DNA of 43,151 bases from Actinomadura_C sp036008685 (lineage in GTDB: Bacteria; Actinomycetota; Actinomycetes; Streptosporangiales; Streptosporangiaceae), in assembly GCA_036008685.1 (NCBI GenBank), contig DASYNF010000133.1, positions 1 to 43,151 on the forward strand, written 5' to 3'. Within the stretch, counting starts at the first letter, position 1; each line of letters begins with the position of its first letter. Positions 1 through 7,556 of the stretch are shown here, piece after piece. The notes beneath the pieces were generated by a model, which saw only the letters and a list, made by a program, of their open reading frames with translations, did not search any database and was not told the origin of the DNA. The position numbers were made by a program, and so were the translations under genes.

Positions 1-2
1 CG

Positions 3-320
3 GTCCCCGGAGGCCGGATCGACTCGGTCGAGCTCGAACGCGAGCACGGCCGGCCGGTCTGGAAAGTCGACGTCCTGTCCGGAGGCGTGGAGCACCGCAT
101 CCAGGTCGACGCCCGCACCGGAGCGGTGGCGCGGGAGAAGAGCAAGGACGGCGGCGAAGGCGGGCGCGGCCGTGACGACGCCCGGGCCACGGACGACCAC
201 GGCCGCCACGACCGGACTCGGACCACCGACGACCACGGTCGTCACGACCGGACTCAGGTCACCGACGACCACGGTGGCCGGGACCGGCGCGACGACAGGA
301 GCGAGGGCCACGACCGGTGA
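3..320 (+). CDS. PepSY-domain protein, 3' end only, with His/Asp-rich repeat tail
   Basis: The reading frame is open from the window edge, so the 5' end is missing. The first ~40 residues (valine-glutamate-leucine strand, then VWKVDV, then HRIQVDARTGAV) have the two-strand-plus-DARTG pattern of a PepSY domain, usually found in secreted or membrane proteins that inhibit peptidases or sense ligands. After this the protein becomes fully hydrophilic: three 12-residue units beginning DDHG, rich in Asp, His, Arg and Thr, then a Glu/Asp/Arg end. The tail has no hydrophobic segment. PepSY assignment is from pattern recognition of the last domain only; what lies upstream is unknown. The tail could bind metal or polyanions, which is inference. 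Confidence 0.6.
   Translation, partial: VPGGRIDSVELEREHGRPVWKVDVLSGGVEHRIQVDARTGAVAREKSKDGGEGGRGRDDARATDDHGRHDRTRTTDDHGRHDRTQVTDDHGGRDRRDDRSEGHDR
192..299 (+). repeat. Three tandem 36-bp coding repeats
   Basis: Copies begin at 192, 228 and 264, each starting GACGACCACGG; the third is more diverged. The 36-bp period keeps frame and encodes the 12-residue DDHG units of the PepSY protein. Confidence 0.8.
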
Positions 321-356
321 CGGTCGCGGGCGGGCTGTGACCCGAGCCGTGTCCAT

Positions 357-386
357 GGGCCCCGGGGCGGTGCACGCCCGGGGCCC
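357..386 (+). terminator. Hairpin after the PepSY gene
   Basis: Perfect 10-bp inverted repeat GGGCCCCGGG/CCCGGGGCCC with a 10-nt loop, 37 bases past the PepSY stop and just beyond the stop of the convergent gene at 413. It could serve both strands. No U-tract follows, as is common in high-GC actinomycetes. Confidence 0.6.
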
Positions 387-412
387 GCGGACGTCCTACG
401 AGAGCCAGGCCG

Positions 413-967
413 TCATGGGATGGCGCCGCCTCCGGGCCCGGAGTCACCTGATGGGGCGACCGTACTGAGAACGATCCCCGAAGGACTCGAGTTCGCCGAG
501 GCCGAGACACTCGAGCTCAAGGACTGATGGAACCGGCTCAAAGCGGCCGAACGCCGCCATGCCGGGGGGTGGCCGCCGAACCCGTGTAGGCCGTGGCCGA
601 ACACGTTCTCCTGATCGATCTCGCAGATCTCACTCCCCCCGCACTGGCCGGACTGGAAGCTGTGCTGTCCACCGGAGTTGGCGGAGGAGTTGTTCTGGTT
701 GCCGAGGTTGTTGGTGGGGCTGTTCTGGTTCGTCGCGTTGTTCCGGCCGTTGATGCGGCTCTCGACGCGGCCGTGGACATGGCCCTCGATGTCACCCTCG
801 GCCCCCGGTCCGGAGTCGAGGACCAGGCCACCCTCAATGGAGGGGACACCGGCGTGACCGGGAGCGGAGGCAGCGTGGGCGCCTGACGCCGAGAGCACAC
901 CACCTCCGGCGGCGGTGACCGAAAGGGCGATGAGAGTAAGGCGGGATGTCCGGCTGAGCATTCTCAT
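413..967 (-). CDS. Asn/Gln-rich secreted protein, acidic copy of tandem pair
   Basis: 184 residues. ATG at 967 is preceded by AAGGTGAG five bases away. Residues 1-33 form a signal peptide (Arg near the start, hydrophobic stretch, AHA-A cleavage site). The core at about 74-115 is Asn/Gln/Ser/Gly-rich (NNATNQNS, GNQNNSS, SGQC) and ends in a C-x5-C pair with acidic residues (CGGSEIC then EIDQE). The C-terminal part is Ser-rich and low complexity. It is a paralogue of the gene at 1154-1696, with the N/Q core nearly identical. I do not recognise the family. The composition resembles functional amyloid or sheath proteins (curli or rodlin-like) only in style, and an extracellular structural role is inference. 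Confidence 0.7.
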   Translation of the reverse strand: MRMLSRTSRLTLIALSVTAAGGGVLSASGAHAASAPGHAGVPSIEGGLVLDSGPGAEGDIEGHVHGRVESRINGRNNATNQNSPTNNLGNQNNSSANSGGQHSFQSGQCGGSEICEIDQENVFGHGLHGFGGHPPAWRRSAALSRFHQSLSSSVSASANSSPSGIVLSTVAPSGDSGPGGGAIP

Positions 968-1153
968 GAGCGCTCACCTTCATTTTCTGGACCATGCACC
1001 TGGGCCTGTGCGGCTCAGGCGCGGTCCGGACTTCGATCACTCGGTCGGTGACCTGAGACGTGATGGGGGATTTCCCACCACGCCGTGTCCATGGACCTCC
1101 TACGGGACCCCGGCCATCAGGAGACGCGCGCCGCCTCCGGGCCCGGGGTCATC

Positions 1154-1696
1154 TCAGCGAATGACCGCCCTCAGGCCGATCCCCGAGAAACTCGACTTCA
1201 CCGAGGCCGAGGTGCTCGAGCCCGAGTTCGAGCTCCAGGAGTGACGGAACCGGCTGAAATCGACCGGACGCCCTCCTATCCCATGATGACCACGGCCCCC
1301 GTGGGCTCCGCCGGCTCCGCCTACGAACACGCTCTTCTGGACGATCTTGCAGATCTTGGTCCGTGCGCACTGGCCGGACTGGAAGTTGTGCTGCCCACCG
1401 GCGTTGACGGAGGAGTTGTTCTGGTTGCCCAGGTTCTGGGTGGGGCTGTTCTGGTTGGTCGCATTGTTGCGGCCCTTGAAGCGGCTTTTGACGCGGCCGT
1501 TGATGAAGCTCTTGTTGCGCCCCTTGCCCGCGATCCCCGGTCCGGGATCGAGGACCAGGCTGCTCTCGATGGAAGGGACACCGGCGTGAACGGATGCGGA
1601 GGCGGCGTGGGCCCCCGACGAGAGAAGCACGCCACCCCCGGCTGTGAAGGAAAGCGCCATGACAGCAAGGCGGGCTGTCCGGCCGAGCATTCCCAT
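1154..1696 (-). CDS. Asn/Gln-rich secreted protein, basic copy of tandem pair
   Basis: 180 residues, ATG at 1696 (a second ATG in frame at 1690), preceded by GGTGAG. The layout matches its neighbour: signal peptide ending AHA-A at ~32, Asn/Gln core at ~75-110 (NNATNQNS, GNQNNSS, SGQC), a C-x5-C loop, then a Gly/His and Ser-rich tail. The residues around the core are basic here (GKGRNKS, RVKSRFK, CARTKICKI) where the sister copy has Glu and Asp. Core identity with opposite flanking charge suggests the two products could pair or co-assemble; that is inference. Family not recognised. Confidence 0.7.
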   Translation of the reverse strand: MGMLGRTARLAVMALSFTAGGGVLLSSGAHAASASVHAGVPSIESSLVLDPGPGIAGKGRNKSFINGRVKSRFKGRNNATNQNSPTQNLGNQNNSSVNAGGQHNFQSGQCARTKICKIVQKSVFVGGAGGAHGGRGHHGIGGRPVDFSRFRHSWSSNSGSSTSASVKSSFSGIGLRAVIR

Positions 1697-1996
1697 CAGC
1701 GCTCACCTTCGGTTTCTCGACCATGCACCTCATGCCTGTGCGTCTCAAGCGCGGTCCGGACTTCGATCACCCGGTCGGTGACCTGAGACGCGATGCGGGA
1801 TTTCCTACCCCGGGATCACGCGTTGAGCGCGTTACCGGCGATCCCGGGATGACGTATTGGCCGTCCTTTACGGAACCCGACGGGCACCGTCGGCGACATG
1901 ACGAAGGCGGCGGGCCACGGTAACGCGGACGAGCGTTTACGGAAAGGTCCCGCGGCCCTGGGGCGATCCGGCCGAGGTGCCGCTCCGTACCCGAAC

Positions 1997-2040
1997 GACC
2001 GGGCCCGCTCTCCGTCATGGCGGAGCATGCGGGCCCGGTC
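1997..2040 (-). terminator. Distal hairpin after glpK1
   Basis: Perfect 12-bp arms GACCGGGCCCGC/GCGGGCCCGGTC, with an inner CTCCG/CGGAG stem. It sits about 80 bases past the glpK1 stop on the minus strand and probably backs up the nearer hairpin. Confidence 0.6.
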
Positions 2041-2065
2041 ACGCCGGACTGATCGCGGCGGCCGC

Positions 2066-2091
2066 GGGTGAGGCCGAAGCCGGCCTCACCC
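2066..2091 (-). terminator. Proximal hairpin after glpK1
   Basis: Perfect 10-bp arms GGGTGAGGCC/GGCCTCACCC with a 6-nt loop, 28 bases past the glpK1 stop codon. Likely rho-independent-type terminator without a U-tract. Confidence 0.7.
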
Positions 2092-2118
2092 GGAGGCTCG
2101 TCGTGCCTCAGGACCGGC

Positions 2119-3636
2119 TCAGTCGACGTCGACCCAGCCGAGCGTGCGCTCGACGGCCTTCTTCCAGCCGGCGTAGCCGCGCTCGCGCTGCTCGTCGTTC
2201 CACTCCGACGTCCAGCGCCGGTCCTCGTTCCAGTTGCGCTTGAGCTCGTCCGTCGACTTCCAGAAACCGACCGCGAGCCCGGCGCCGTAGGCCGCGCCGA
2301 GAGCCGTGGTCTCCGCCACGACCGGCTTGGAGACCGGAACACCGAGGATGTCCGACTGCATCTGCATGCACAGTTCGTTGGCGGTGACACCGCCGTCCAC
2401 CCGCAGCACGTCGAGGACGACCCCGGAGTCCTGCTGCATCGCCTCGACGACGTCCCGCGTCTGGTAGCAGATGGATTCGAGCGTGGCCCGGGCCAGGTGA
2501 GCGTTGGTGTTGAAGCGGGACAGGCCGACGATCGCCCCGCGCGCGTCGGAGCGCCAGTACGGCGCGAAGAGCCCGGAGAAGGCCGGCACGAAGTAGACGC
2601 CGCCGTTGTCCTGGACCTGACGGGCGAGGGCCTCGCTCTGGGACGCTCCGGAGATGATCCCGAGCTGGTCCCGCAGCCACTGTACGGCCGAGCCGGTGAC
2701 CGCGATCGAGCCCTCGAGGGCATAGACCGGCTTGGCGTCGCCGAACTGGTAGCAGACGGTGGTGAGTAGCCCATTTGAGGAGCGCACCAGCTCGGTGCCG
2801 GTGTTGAGCAGCAGGAAGTTGCCCGTGCCGTAGGTGTTCTTGGCCTGGCCGGTCTCGAAGCAGACCTGGCCGACCGTCGCGGCCTGCTGGTCGCCGAGGT
2901 CGGCGGTCAGCAGGACCTCGCCGCCCAGCGGCCCGGACGTACGGGTGGACCCGTAGCCCCGCGGGTCCGACGAGGGCCGGATCTGCGGGAGCATCCGCCG
3001 CGGGATCCCGAAGAACGACAGCAGCTCGTCGTCCCAGTCCAGGGTCTCCAGGTCCATGAGCATGGTCCGGCTGGCGTTGGTCGGGTCGGTGACGTGCACG
3101 CCGCCGTCCGTACCACCGGTGAGGTTCCACAGCAGCCAGGCGTCGGTGTTGCCGAAGATCGCCTCGCCCGACTCGGCGGCCTCCCTGACTCCGTCGACGT
3201 TCTCGAGGATCCACTGGATCTTGCCGGCGGAGAAGTAGGTCGCCGGGGGCAGCCCGGCCTTGCGCCGGATCACGTCGCCCTTGCCCTCGCGCTCCAGTGC
3301 CGAGGCGATGCGGTCGGTACGGGTGTCCTGCCAGACGATGGCGTTGTAGTACGGCCGGCCCGTACGCCGGTTCCACACCACGGTGGTCTCACGCTGGTTG
3401 GTGATGCCGAGCGCCACGAGGTCGTCGGCGGTGAGCTTGGCCTTGTTCATGGCCGTCGCGATCACCGACCGGGTCCGCTCCCAGATCTCGATGGGGTCGT
3501 GCTCGACCCAGCCGGCCTGCGGGAGGATCTGCTCGTGCTCGAGCTGGTGCCGGGCGACCTCGTTGCCGCCGTGGTCAAAGATCATGAACCGGGTGCTGGT
3601 CGTCCCCTGGTCGACCGCTCCGACGAAATCAGCCAT
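2119..3636 (-). CDS. glpK: Glycerol kinase 1 (FGGY family)
   Basis: 505 residues, the family's normal length. It phosphorylates glycerol to sn-glycerol 3-phosphate with ATP in the cytoplasm. Visible motifs: DQGTTSTR at 9-16, NQRETT at 80-85, VWQDTRT at 101-107, the catalytic Asp249 in GDQQA, and TYGTGNF near 268. The segment before GDQQA lacks the histidine that the PTS phosphorylates in Firmicute enzymes, so that control is not expected. ATG at 3636 has GAGGAGAGG upstream. It lies 37 bases downstream of glpF in an operon. A second kinase, roughly half identical by eye, is encoded at 5515-7026. glpD, often next in actinomycete glycerol operons, is absent from this side. Confidence 0.96.
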   Translation of the reverse strand: MADFVGAVDQGTTSTRFMIFDHGGNEVARHQLEHEQILPQAGWVEHDPIEIWERTRSVIATAMNKAKLTADDLVALGITNQRETTVVWNRRTGRPYYNAIVWQDTRTDRIASALEREGKGDVIRRKAGLPPATYFSAGKIQWILENVDGVREAAESGEAIFGNTDAWLLWNLTGGTDGGVHVTDPTNASRTMLMDLETLDWDDELLSFFGIPRRMLPQIRPSSDPRGYGSTRTSGPLGGEVLLTADLGDQQAATVGQVCFETGQAKNTYGTGNFLLLNTGTELVRSSNGLLTTVCYQFGDAKPVYALEGSIAVTGSAVQWLRDQLGIISGASQSEALARQVQDNGGVYFVPAFSGLFAPYWRSDARGAIVGLSRFNTNAHLARATLESICYQTRDVVEAMQQDSGVVLDVLRVDGGVTANELCMQMQSDILGVPVSKPVVAETTALGAAYGAGLAVGFWKSTDELKRNWNEDRRWTSEWNDEQRERGYAGWKKAVERTLGWVDVD

Positions 3637-3673
3637 GCAGAGTCCTCTCCTCGGACAGGGTGGGTTGGGTGGT

Positions 3674-4504
3674 TCAGGCCGTCTCGTACTCGGTCTTGGT
3701 GGACACCGGGTCGGGCTCCGGGGCCTCCTCGGCGGCCGGGAGGAACCGGCCGATCAGGCCCTTGTACAACGCGCCTCCGAGCACACCGCCGATGAGCGGT
3801 CCGACGATCGGGACCCAGAAGTAGAGCCCGCCGTACTGGTCACGGAACGCGCTGCCGTAACCGGTGAAGAAGGAGGCCAGCCGGGGGCCGAGGTCACGGG
3901 CCGGGTTGATGGCATAGCCGGCGTCGGTGCCCCAGGCCATGCCGATCGCGACGACGAGAAGGCCGATCACCACCGGCGCCAGGTTGGCGAGCGGTGAGCT
4001 GTTGCGCGCATCGGTGATCGCGAGGATGACGAAGAGCAGGATCGCGGTGCCGATGATCTGGTCGCGCAGCGCGCCCATGCTGCTGACCGGAAGGGTGCCG
4101 TTGCCCGGGAGGGTGGAGAAGACGCCCTGGGTCTTGATGGTGTGGCCGGGGTCGACCTTGGCCAGCACCTCGGTGTAGTTCCACCGGACGATCAGTGCCG
4201 CCACGAAGGCGCCGGCGAGCTGTGCGCCCATGTACGGCCCGACCTTGCGCCAGGAGAAGTCCTTGAGGACCGCGAGGGTGAAGGTGACCGCGGGGTTGAG
4301 GTGCGCGCCGCTGATCCGGGCCGCCACATAGACGCCGAGCGTGACGCCGAGACCCCAGGCCCAGGTGATGCTGTCGTGGTCCCCGATACCGCCGGCCGCG
4401 ACCTGCGCCACGACGCCGACACCGAACAAGATCAGGATCATCGTTCCGGCGAACTCGGCGGCCACTTCACCGGCCAGTCCTGGGATCCTTCTCGGTTCCG
4501 CCAT
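3674..4504 (-). CDS. glpF: Glycerol uptake facilitator (aquaglyceroporin)
   Basis: 276 residues, MIP family, six membrane helices with two re-entrant NPA loops: NPA at 70-72 (GAHLNPAVTF) and NPARD at 200-204 (GYAINPARD). The Asp after the second NPA is the glycerol-channel type rather than the water-selective type. It lets glycerol diffuse through the membrane so that GlpK can trap it. ATG at 4504 is preceded by GAGGAG. First gene of the glpF-glpK1 operon, divergent from the IclR-type regulator, with palindromic putative operators between them. The C-terminal 30 residues are cytosolic and acidic. Confidence 0.94.
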   Translation of the reverse strand: MAEPRRIPGLAGEVAAEFAGTMILILFGVGVVAQVAAGGIGDHDSITWAWGLGVTLGVYVAARISGAHLNPAVTFTLAVLKDFSWRKVGPYMGAQLAGAFVAALIVRWNYTEVLAKVDPGHTIKTQGVFSTLPGNGTLPVSSMGALRDQIIGTAILLFVILAITDARNSSPLANLAPVVIGLLVVAIGMAWGTDAGYAINPARDLGPRLASFFTGYGSAFRDQYGGLYFWVPIVGPLIGGVLGGALYKGLIGRFLPAAEEAPEPDPVSTKTEYETA

Positions 4505-4580
4505 GTGTTCTCCTCGCCAAGCGATGGGGGTGGGGCGCGGTCCCGGACCTCGCGGTCCGAACGGGCGATAGGGAGTGGAG

Positions 4581-4613
4581 CCGGATCACGATCCGGCGTG
4601 TGAGGTACCTCAC
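4581..4613. promoter_or_regulatory. Two adjacent palindromes, putative GylR/IclR operators
   Basis: CCGGATC-AC-GATCCGG (4581-4596) is followed three bases later by the perfect 14-mer GTGAGGTACCTCAC (4600-4613). Both lie in the 183-bp divergent gap between glpF and the regulator. A weaker GGACC-N4-GGTCC lies at 4545-4558. IclR-family repressors commonly bind palindromes in such gaps; binding here is inferred. Confidence 0.55.
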
Positions 4614-4687
4614 GGCTGGGAGGAGGGTAAGTGGAGTCTGAACGGGGGTCAACGGGCCGGTGCCGACATTGTAGGCAGAGTGTCGAG

Positions 4688-5476
4688 ATGATTAATAAGA
4701 TGCGAACTGTGCCGGGCCCAGTGCAGTCCATCGAACGAGCCGCCGCGATCCTTCGCCTGCTCGCAGGCAGTGCCGGCCGCCTCGGGGCCGGGGAGGTGGC
4801 CGGCTCACTCGGCCTGGCCCGTGGCACCGCACACGGGATCTTGCGGACCCTTCAGCGCGTCGGCTTCGTCGAGCAGGACGAGACGACCGGCAAATACCAG
4901 CTCGGCGCGGCCCTTCTCCACCTCGGCACCAGCTATCTGGACGCCAACGAGCTTCGTTCACGGGCCATCAACTGGGCCGACACACTGGCCGCCCGCAGCG
5001 GTGAGGCCGTGCGCATCGGCACCCTGCTCGACGGCAAGGTGCTGGTCGTCCACCATGTCTTCCGGCCGGACGACACGCTCCAGGCCATGGACGTGGGGTC
5101 ACTGCTGCCGCCGCACGCGACGGCGCTCGGCAAGGCACTGCTCGCCCACGATTCCAACGCCACGGCCCACCTGCAGAAGGCCGGGCTCGAGCCGTTCTCG
5201 CACCGCACCATCACCGGCCCGCGAGAGCTCGGGCGCGCGCTGGCCCAGGTACGCGACCTCGGCTGGGCCACCGAGGTCGAGGAGATGTCCGTCGGGGAGG
5301 CCGGGATCGCGGCTCCCATCCGCGGCTATGGCGGCCTGGTCGTGGGGGCCATCGGGGTGTCCGGTGCGGTTGAACGCTTCTGCGACACCAAGGGCGTCCC
5401 GGACCCGGCGCTGGTCGGCCATGTGCGTGACGCGGCACGCGCGGTCTCGAGGGATCTCGGTGCCTCACGCCCGTAG
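4688..5476 (+). CDS. gylR: IclR-family glycerol-operon regulator (GylR-like)
   Basis: 262 residues from ATG 4688; an ATG at 4700 is also possible, and an upstream in-frame ATG (4631) would add a 19-residue extension unlike the family. The N-terminal winged helix-turn-helix runs at ~14-75 (SIERAAAILRLL, LARGTAHGILRTLQ, GFVEQ), followed by an IclR effector-binding domain (LPPHATALGKALLA, EVEEMSVGEAGIAAPI). Streptomyces GylR, the repressor of the glycerol operon, belongs to this family. Placement between glpF-glpK1 and a second glpK supports the same job, probably with glycerol 3-phosphate as inducer. The gene assignment is by context; the family is certain. Confidence 0.8.
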   Translation: MINKMRTVPGPVQSIERAAAILRLLAGSAGRLGAGEVAGSLGLARGTAHGILRTLQRVGFVEQDETTGKYQLGAALLHLGTSYLDANELRSRAINWADTLAARSGEAVRIGTLLDGKVLVVHHVFRPDDTLQAMDVGSLLPPHATALGKALLAHDSNATAHLQKAGLEPFSHRTITGPRELGRALAQVRDLGWATEVEEMSVGEAGIAAPIRGYGGLVVGAIGVSGAVERFCDTKGVPDPALVGHVRDAARAVSRDLGASRP

Positions 5477-5514
5477 CACGGTCCACCCCGAGACCACCGG
5501 CGGGTGGCGCCGCC

Positions 5515-7026
5515 ATGGCTGAGCGCTATGTCATGTCCATCGACCAGGGCACGACGTCGACCCGATGCATCCTGTTCGATCGCCGTGGGCGCCTGGTCTC
5601 GGTGGCACAGCGGGAGCACAAGCAGCACTTCCCCAGGCCCGGGTGGGTGGAGCACGACGCCGTCGAGATCTGGCGCAACCTGGAGCGCATCGTCCCCGAG
5701 GCCCTCGACCAGGCCGGCGCGACCCTCGACCAGATCGCCGCCGTCGGCATCGCCAACCAGCGCGAGACCACGGTCCTGTGGGATCGGCGGACCGGTGTGC
5801 CGGTCGGCCGCGCGATCGTGTGGCAGGACACCCGCACCGACACCCTCGTCGAAAAGCTCGCACAGGCGGGCGACGCGCACATCGTGCCGGATCGCAGCGG
5901 CCTGCCGCTGGCGACGTACTTCTCGGCGCCGCGCATCCGCTGGCTGCTCGATCACACTCCGGGGCTGCGCGAGCGCGCGGAGCGGGGGGACGTGCTGTTC
6001 GGCACCATGGAGAGCTGGCTGATCTGGAACCTCACCGGCGGGCTGGACGGCGGTCTCCACATGACCGACGTGACCAACGCCAGCCGCACCCTGCTCATGG
6101 ACGTCAACTCCCTGGCCTGGGATGACGACCTTCTCGGGTTCTTCGACGTCCCGCGGGCCATGATGCCCGAGATCCGATCCTCCATCGAGACCTACGGGGC
6201 GGCCCGCCGGGTGATCCCGGGAGTCCAGATCGGCGCGGCGTTAGGCGACCAGCAGGCGGCCCTGTTCGGCCAGACGTGCTTTTCGCCCGGCGAGGCGAAG
6301 TGCACGTACGGCACCGGGGGGTTCCTCCTGATGAACACCGGGACCGAACCGGTCCGCTCGGCCAACGGGCTGCTGACCACCGTCGGTTACAAGATCGCTG
6401 GTGAGCCCGCGGTCTACGCCCTCGAAGGCTCGATCGCCATCACCGGAGCGCTGGTCCAGTGGTTCCGGGACGGGCTCGGGCTGATCAGCAGTGCCCCGGA
6501 GATCGAGACCCTCGCCCGCACGGTCGACGACAACGGCGGGTGTTACATCGTCCCCGCCTTCTCGGGTCTCTTCGCACCGCACTGGCGCAGTGAGGCGCGG
6601 GGCGTCATCGTGGGGCTCACCTCCTACATCACCAAAGGACACCTCGCCCGGGCGGTGCTGGAGGCCACGGGGTGGCAGACCCGCGAGGTGGTGGACGCGA
6701 TGAACCGTGACTTCGGACTCGGTCTCAAGGAGCTCAAGGTGGACGGGGGCATGACCTCCGACCACCTCCTCATGCAATTTGTTGCCGATGTGCTAAATGT
6801 CCCAGTCGTACGGCCCATGGTGGTGGAGACGGTGTCGCTGGGCGCCGCCTACGCGGCCGGCCTGGCCGTGGGTCACTGGCCGGACCTGGAAGGGCTCCGG
6901 CGCAATTGGCACCGGGCCGCTCGATGGGTTCCGAGCATGGATCCGGGGCTGCGCGAGAACGAGTACGACAACTGGCGACGTGCGGTCGAGCGAACCTTCG
7001 ACTGGATCAAGCCGGGCGATCGCTGA
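5515..7026 (+). CDS. Glycerol kinase 2 (FGGY family)
   Basis: 503 residues, ATG at 5515, 38 bases after the regulator stop, so probably co-transcribed with it. Same reaction as glpK1. Motifs: DQGTTSTR from Asp10, NQRETT at 81-86, VWQDTRT at ~102, catalytic Asp245 in GDQQA, and TYGTGGF. The loop before GDQQA is shorter than in glpK1 (a ~4-residue deletion) and also has no PTS-target His. It carries more surface changes than glpK1, such as the KCTYGTGG variant. It could be a kinase expressed under different control, or one with altered polyol specificity; the sequence alone does not decide. Confidence 0.93.
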   Translation: MAERYVMSIDQGTTSTRCILFDRRGRLVSVAQREHKQHFPRPGWVEHDAVEIWRNLERIVPEALDQAGATLDQIAAVGIANQRETTVLWDRRTGVPVGRAIVWQDTRTDTLVEKLAQAGDAHIVPDRSGLPLATYFSAPRIRWLLDHTPGLRERAERGDVLFGTMESWLIWNLTGGLDGGLHMTDVTNASRTLLMDVNSLAWDDDLLGFFDVPRAMMPEIRSSIETYGAARRVIPGVQIGAALGDQQAALFGQTCFSPGEAKCTYGTGGFLLMNTGTEPVRSANGLLTTVGYKIAGEPAVYALEGSIAITGALVQWFRDGLGLISSAPEIETLARTVDDNGGCYIVPAFSGLFAPHWRSEARGVIVGLTSYITKGHLARAVLEATGWQTREVVDAMNRDFGLGLKELKVDGGMTSDHLLMQFVADVLNVPVVRPMVVETVSLGAAYAAGLAVGHWPDLEGLRRNWHRAARWVPSMDPGLRENEYDNWRRAVERTFDWIKPGDR

Positions 7027-7038
7027 GGTTCCTCAGCG
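7021..7038. terminator. Hairpin overlapping the glpK2 stop codon
   Basis: CGCTGAG-GTTC-CTCAGCG, a perfect 7-bp stem with a 4-nt loop whose left arm contains the TGA stop of glycerol kinase 2. May act as a terminator or protect the mRNA end. Confidence 0.4.
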
Positions 7039-7125
7039 CTAAAGGTTCCTTGGCGACGAATTGACCGGACGACTTGCTGAAGCCGGGTATATCTACGGCG
7101 CTCGTCCACAAGAAGAGGAGATCGC

Positions 7126-7467
7126 ATGGAGCATCAGCAGGCACAGCAACTGGAGCAGCAACTGCGGCAGAACTGGCAGCAGATCCGCTACCGGATCCTT
7201 GACCAGTTCGGCGAGGTGAGCCCGTCCGACCTTGAGTTCGCCCGCAATGTCAACGACCTCATTGAGCGTATCGCGGACAAGTCGCACCACAGTGAAAGAT
7301 ATGTCGAGACCCGGCTGCGGGAACTCGCGGGGGTCGGCGGGCCGGCACTGGGCCAGCAGTACCAGGCCGGCGGGTCCACGCTAGGCCAGCAGCAGGCCGG
7401 CAGGCCGTTCAGCCAGTCCGAGACCGGCGGAATGGGATCCGGCGGCCCGGGAGTCGGCGGGCAATAA
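7126..7467 (+). CDS. CsbD-like stress protein
   Basis: 113 residues; ATG at 7126 with AGAGGAGA upstream. Residues ~10-66 carry the CsbD pattern: a Trp near the start (RQNWQQIRYRI), an acidic turn (GEVSPSDLE), a helix with Asp/Asn and IADK, then a Tyr-containing helix (ERYVETRLREL). The tail is Gly/Gln-rich and low complexity (GGSTLGQQQAG). CsbD-like proteins are small, hydrophilic, general-stress proteins of unknown biochemistry. GGGTAT at 7087-7092, about 35 bases upstream of the ATG, resembles the -10 of stress sigma factors (SigB type), though I see no clear GTTT -35. Followed by a strong hairpin. Confidence 0.7.
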   Translation: MEHQQAQQLEQQLRQNWQQIRYRILDQFGEVSPSDLEFARNVNDLIERIADKSHHSERYVETRLRELAGVGGPALGQQYQAGGSTLGQQQAGRPFSQSETGGMGSGGPGVGGQ

Positions 7468-7481
7468 CGCCACGACGCGAG

Positions 7482-7541
7482 AGTGCCTTCCCCATGGACC
7501 GCTAAGACCGCCCAAGCCGCGGCAGTCCAGGGGAAGGCACT
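7482..7541. terminator. Long-armed hairpin between CsbD-like gene and convergent small ORF
   Basis: Arms at 7482-7499 and 7525-7541 are complementary over 17 bases (AGTGCCTTCCCC/GGGGAAGGCACT plus TGGAC/GTCC(A)), with one extra A in the left arm and a 25-nt loop. It sits between two convergent genes and can terminate both. Confidence 0.7.
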
Positions 7542-7556
7542 TTCCGTCCGGAGAGG

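Larger units (their letters stand above)
395..1808. repeat. Tandem duplication of a ~700-bp gene plus promoter unit
   Basis: Copy 1 spans about 395-1080 and copy 2 about 1097-1808. Both the coding sequences and ~110 bases upstream of each start (shared stretch CGGTCCGGACTTCGATCAC and GGTGACCTGAGACG on the + strand) match. Gene starts are 729 bases apart; the downstream ends are ~705 apart because of small indels. The promoter was therefore duplicated with the gene. Confidence 0.85.
1697..2118. other. Intergenic: duplicated promoter and glycerol-operon terminators
   Basis: No gene seen. The left 110 bases are the upstream copy of the duplicated unit. At 1809-1848 an inverted repeat CCCGGGATC/GATCCCGGG encloses a second small hairpin (ACGCG/CGCGT), giving a two-tier structure that may be a terminator or operator. 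The right part holds two strong hairpins downstream of glpK1, listed separately. Confidence 0.6.

Noticed and set aside
192..299. 36-bp repeats as a CRISPR array
   Set aside because: There are no unique spacers; the repeats are contiguous and in frame within a coding sequence.
395..1808. Tandem 700-bp unit as a transposable element
   Set aside because: No terminal inverted repeats or transposase; it contains a gene and its promoter only, so a simple duplication is sufficient.
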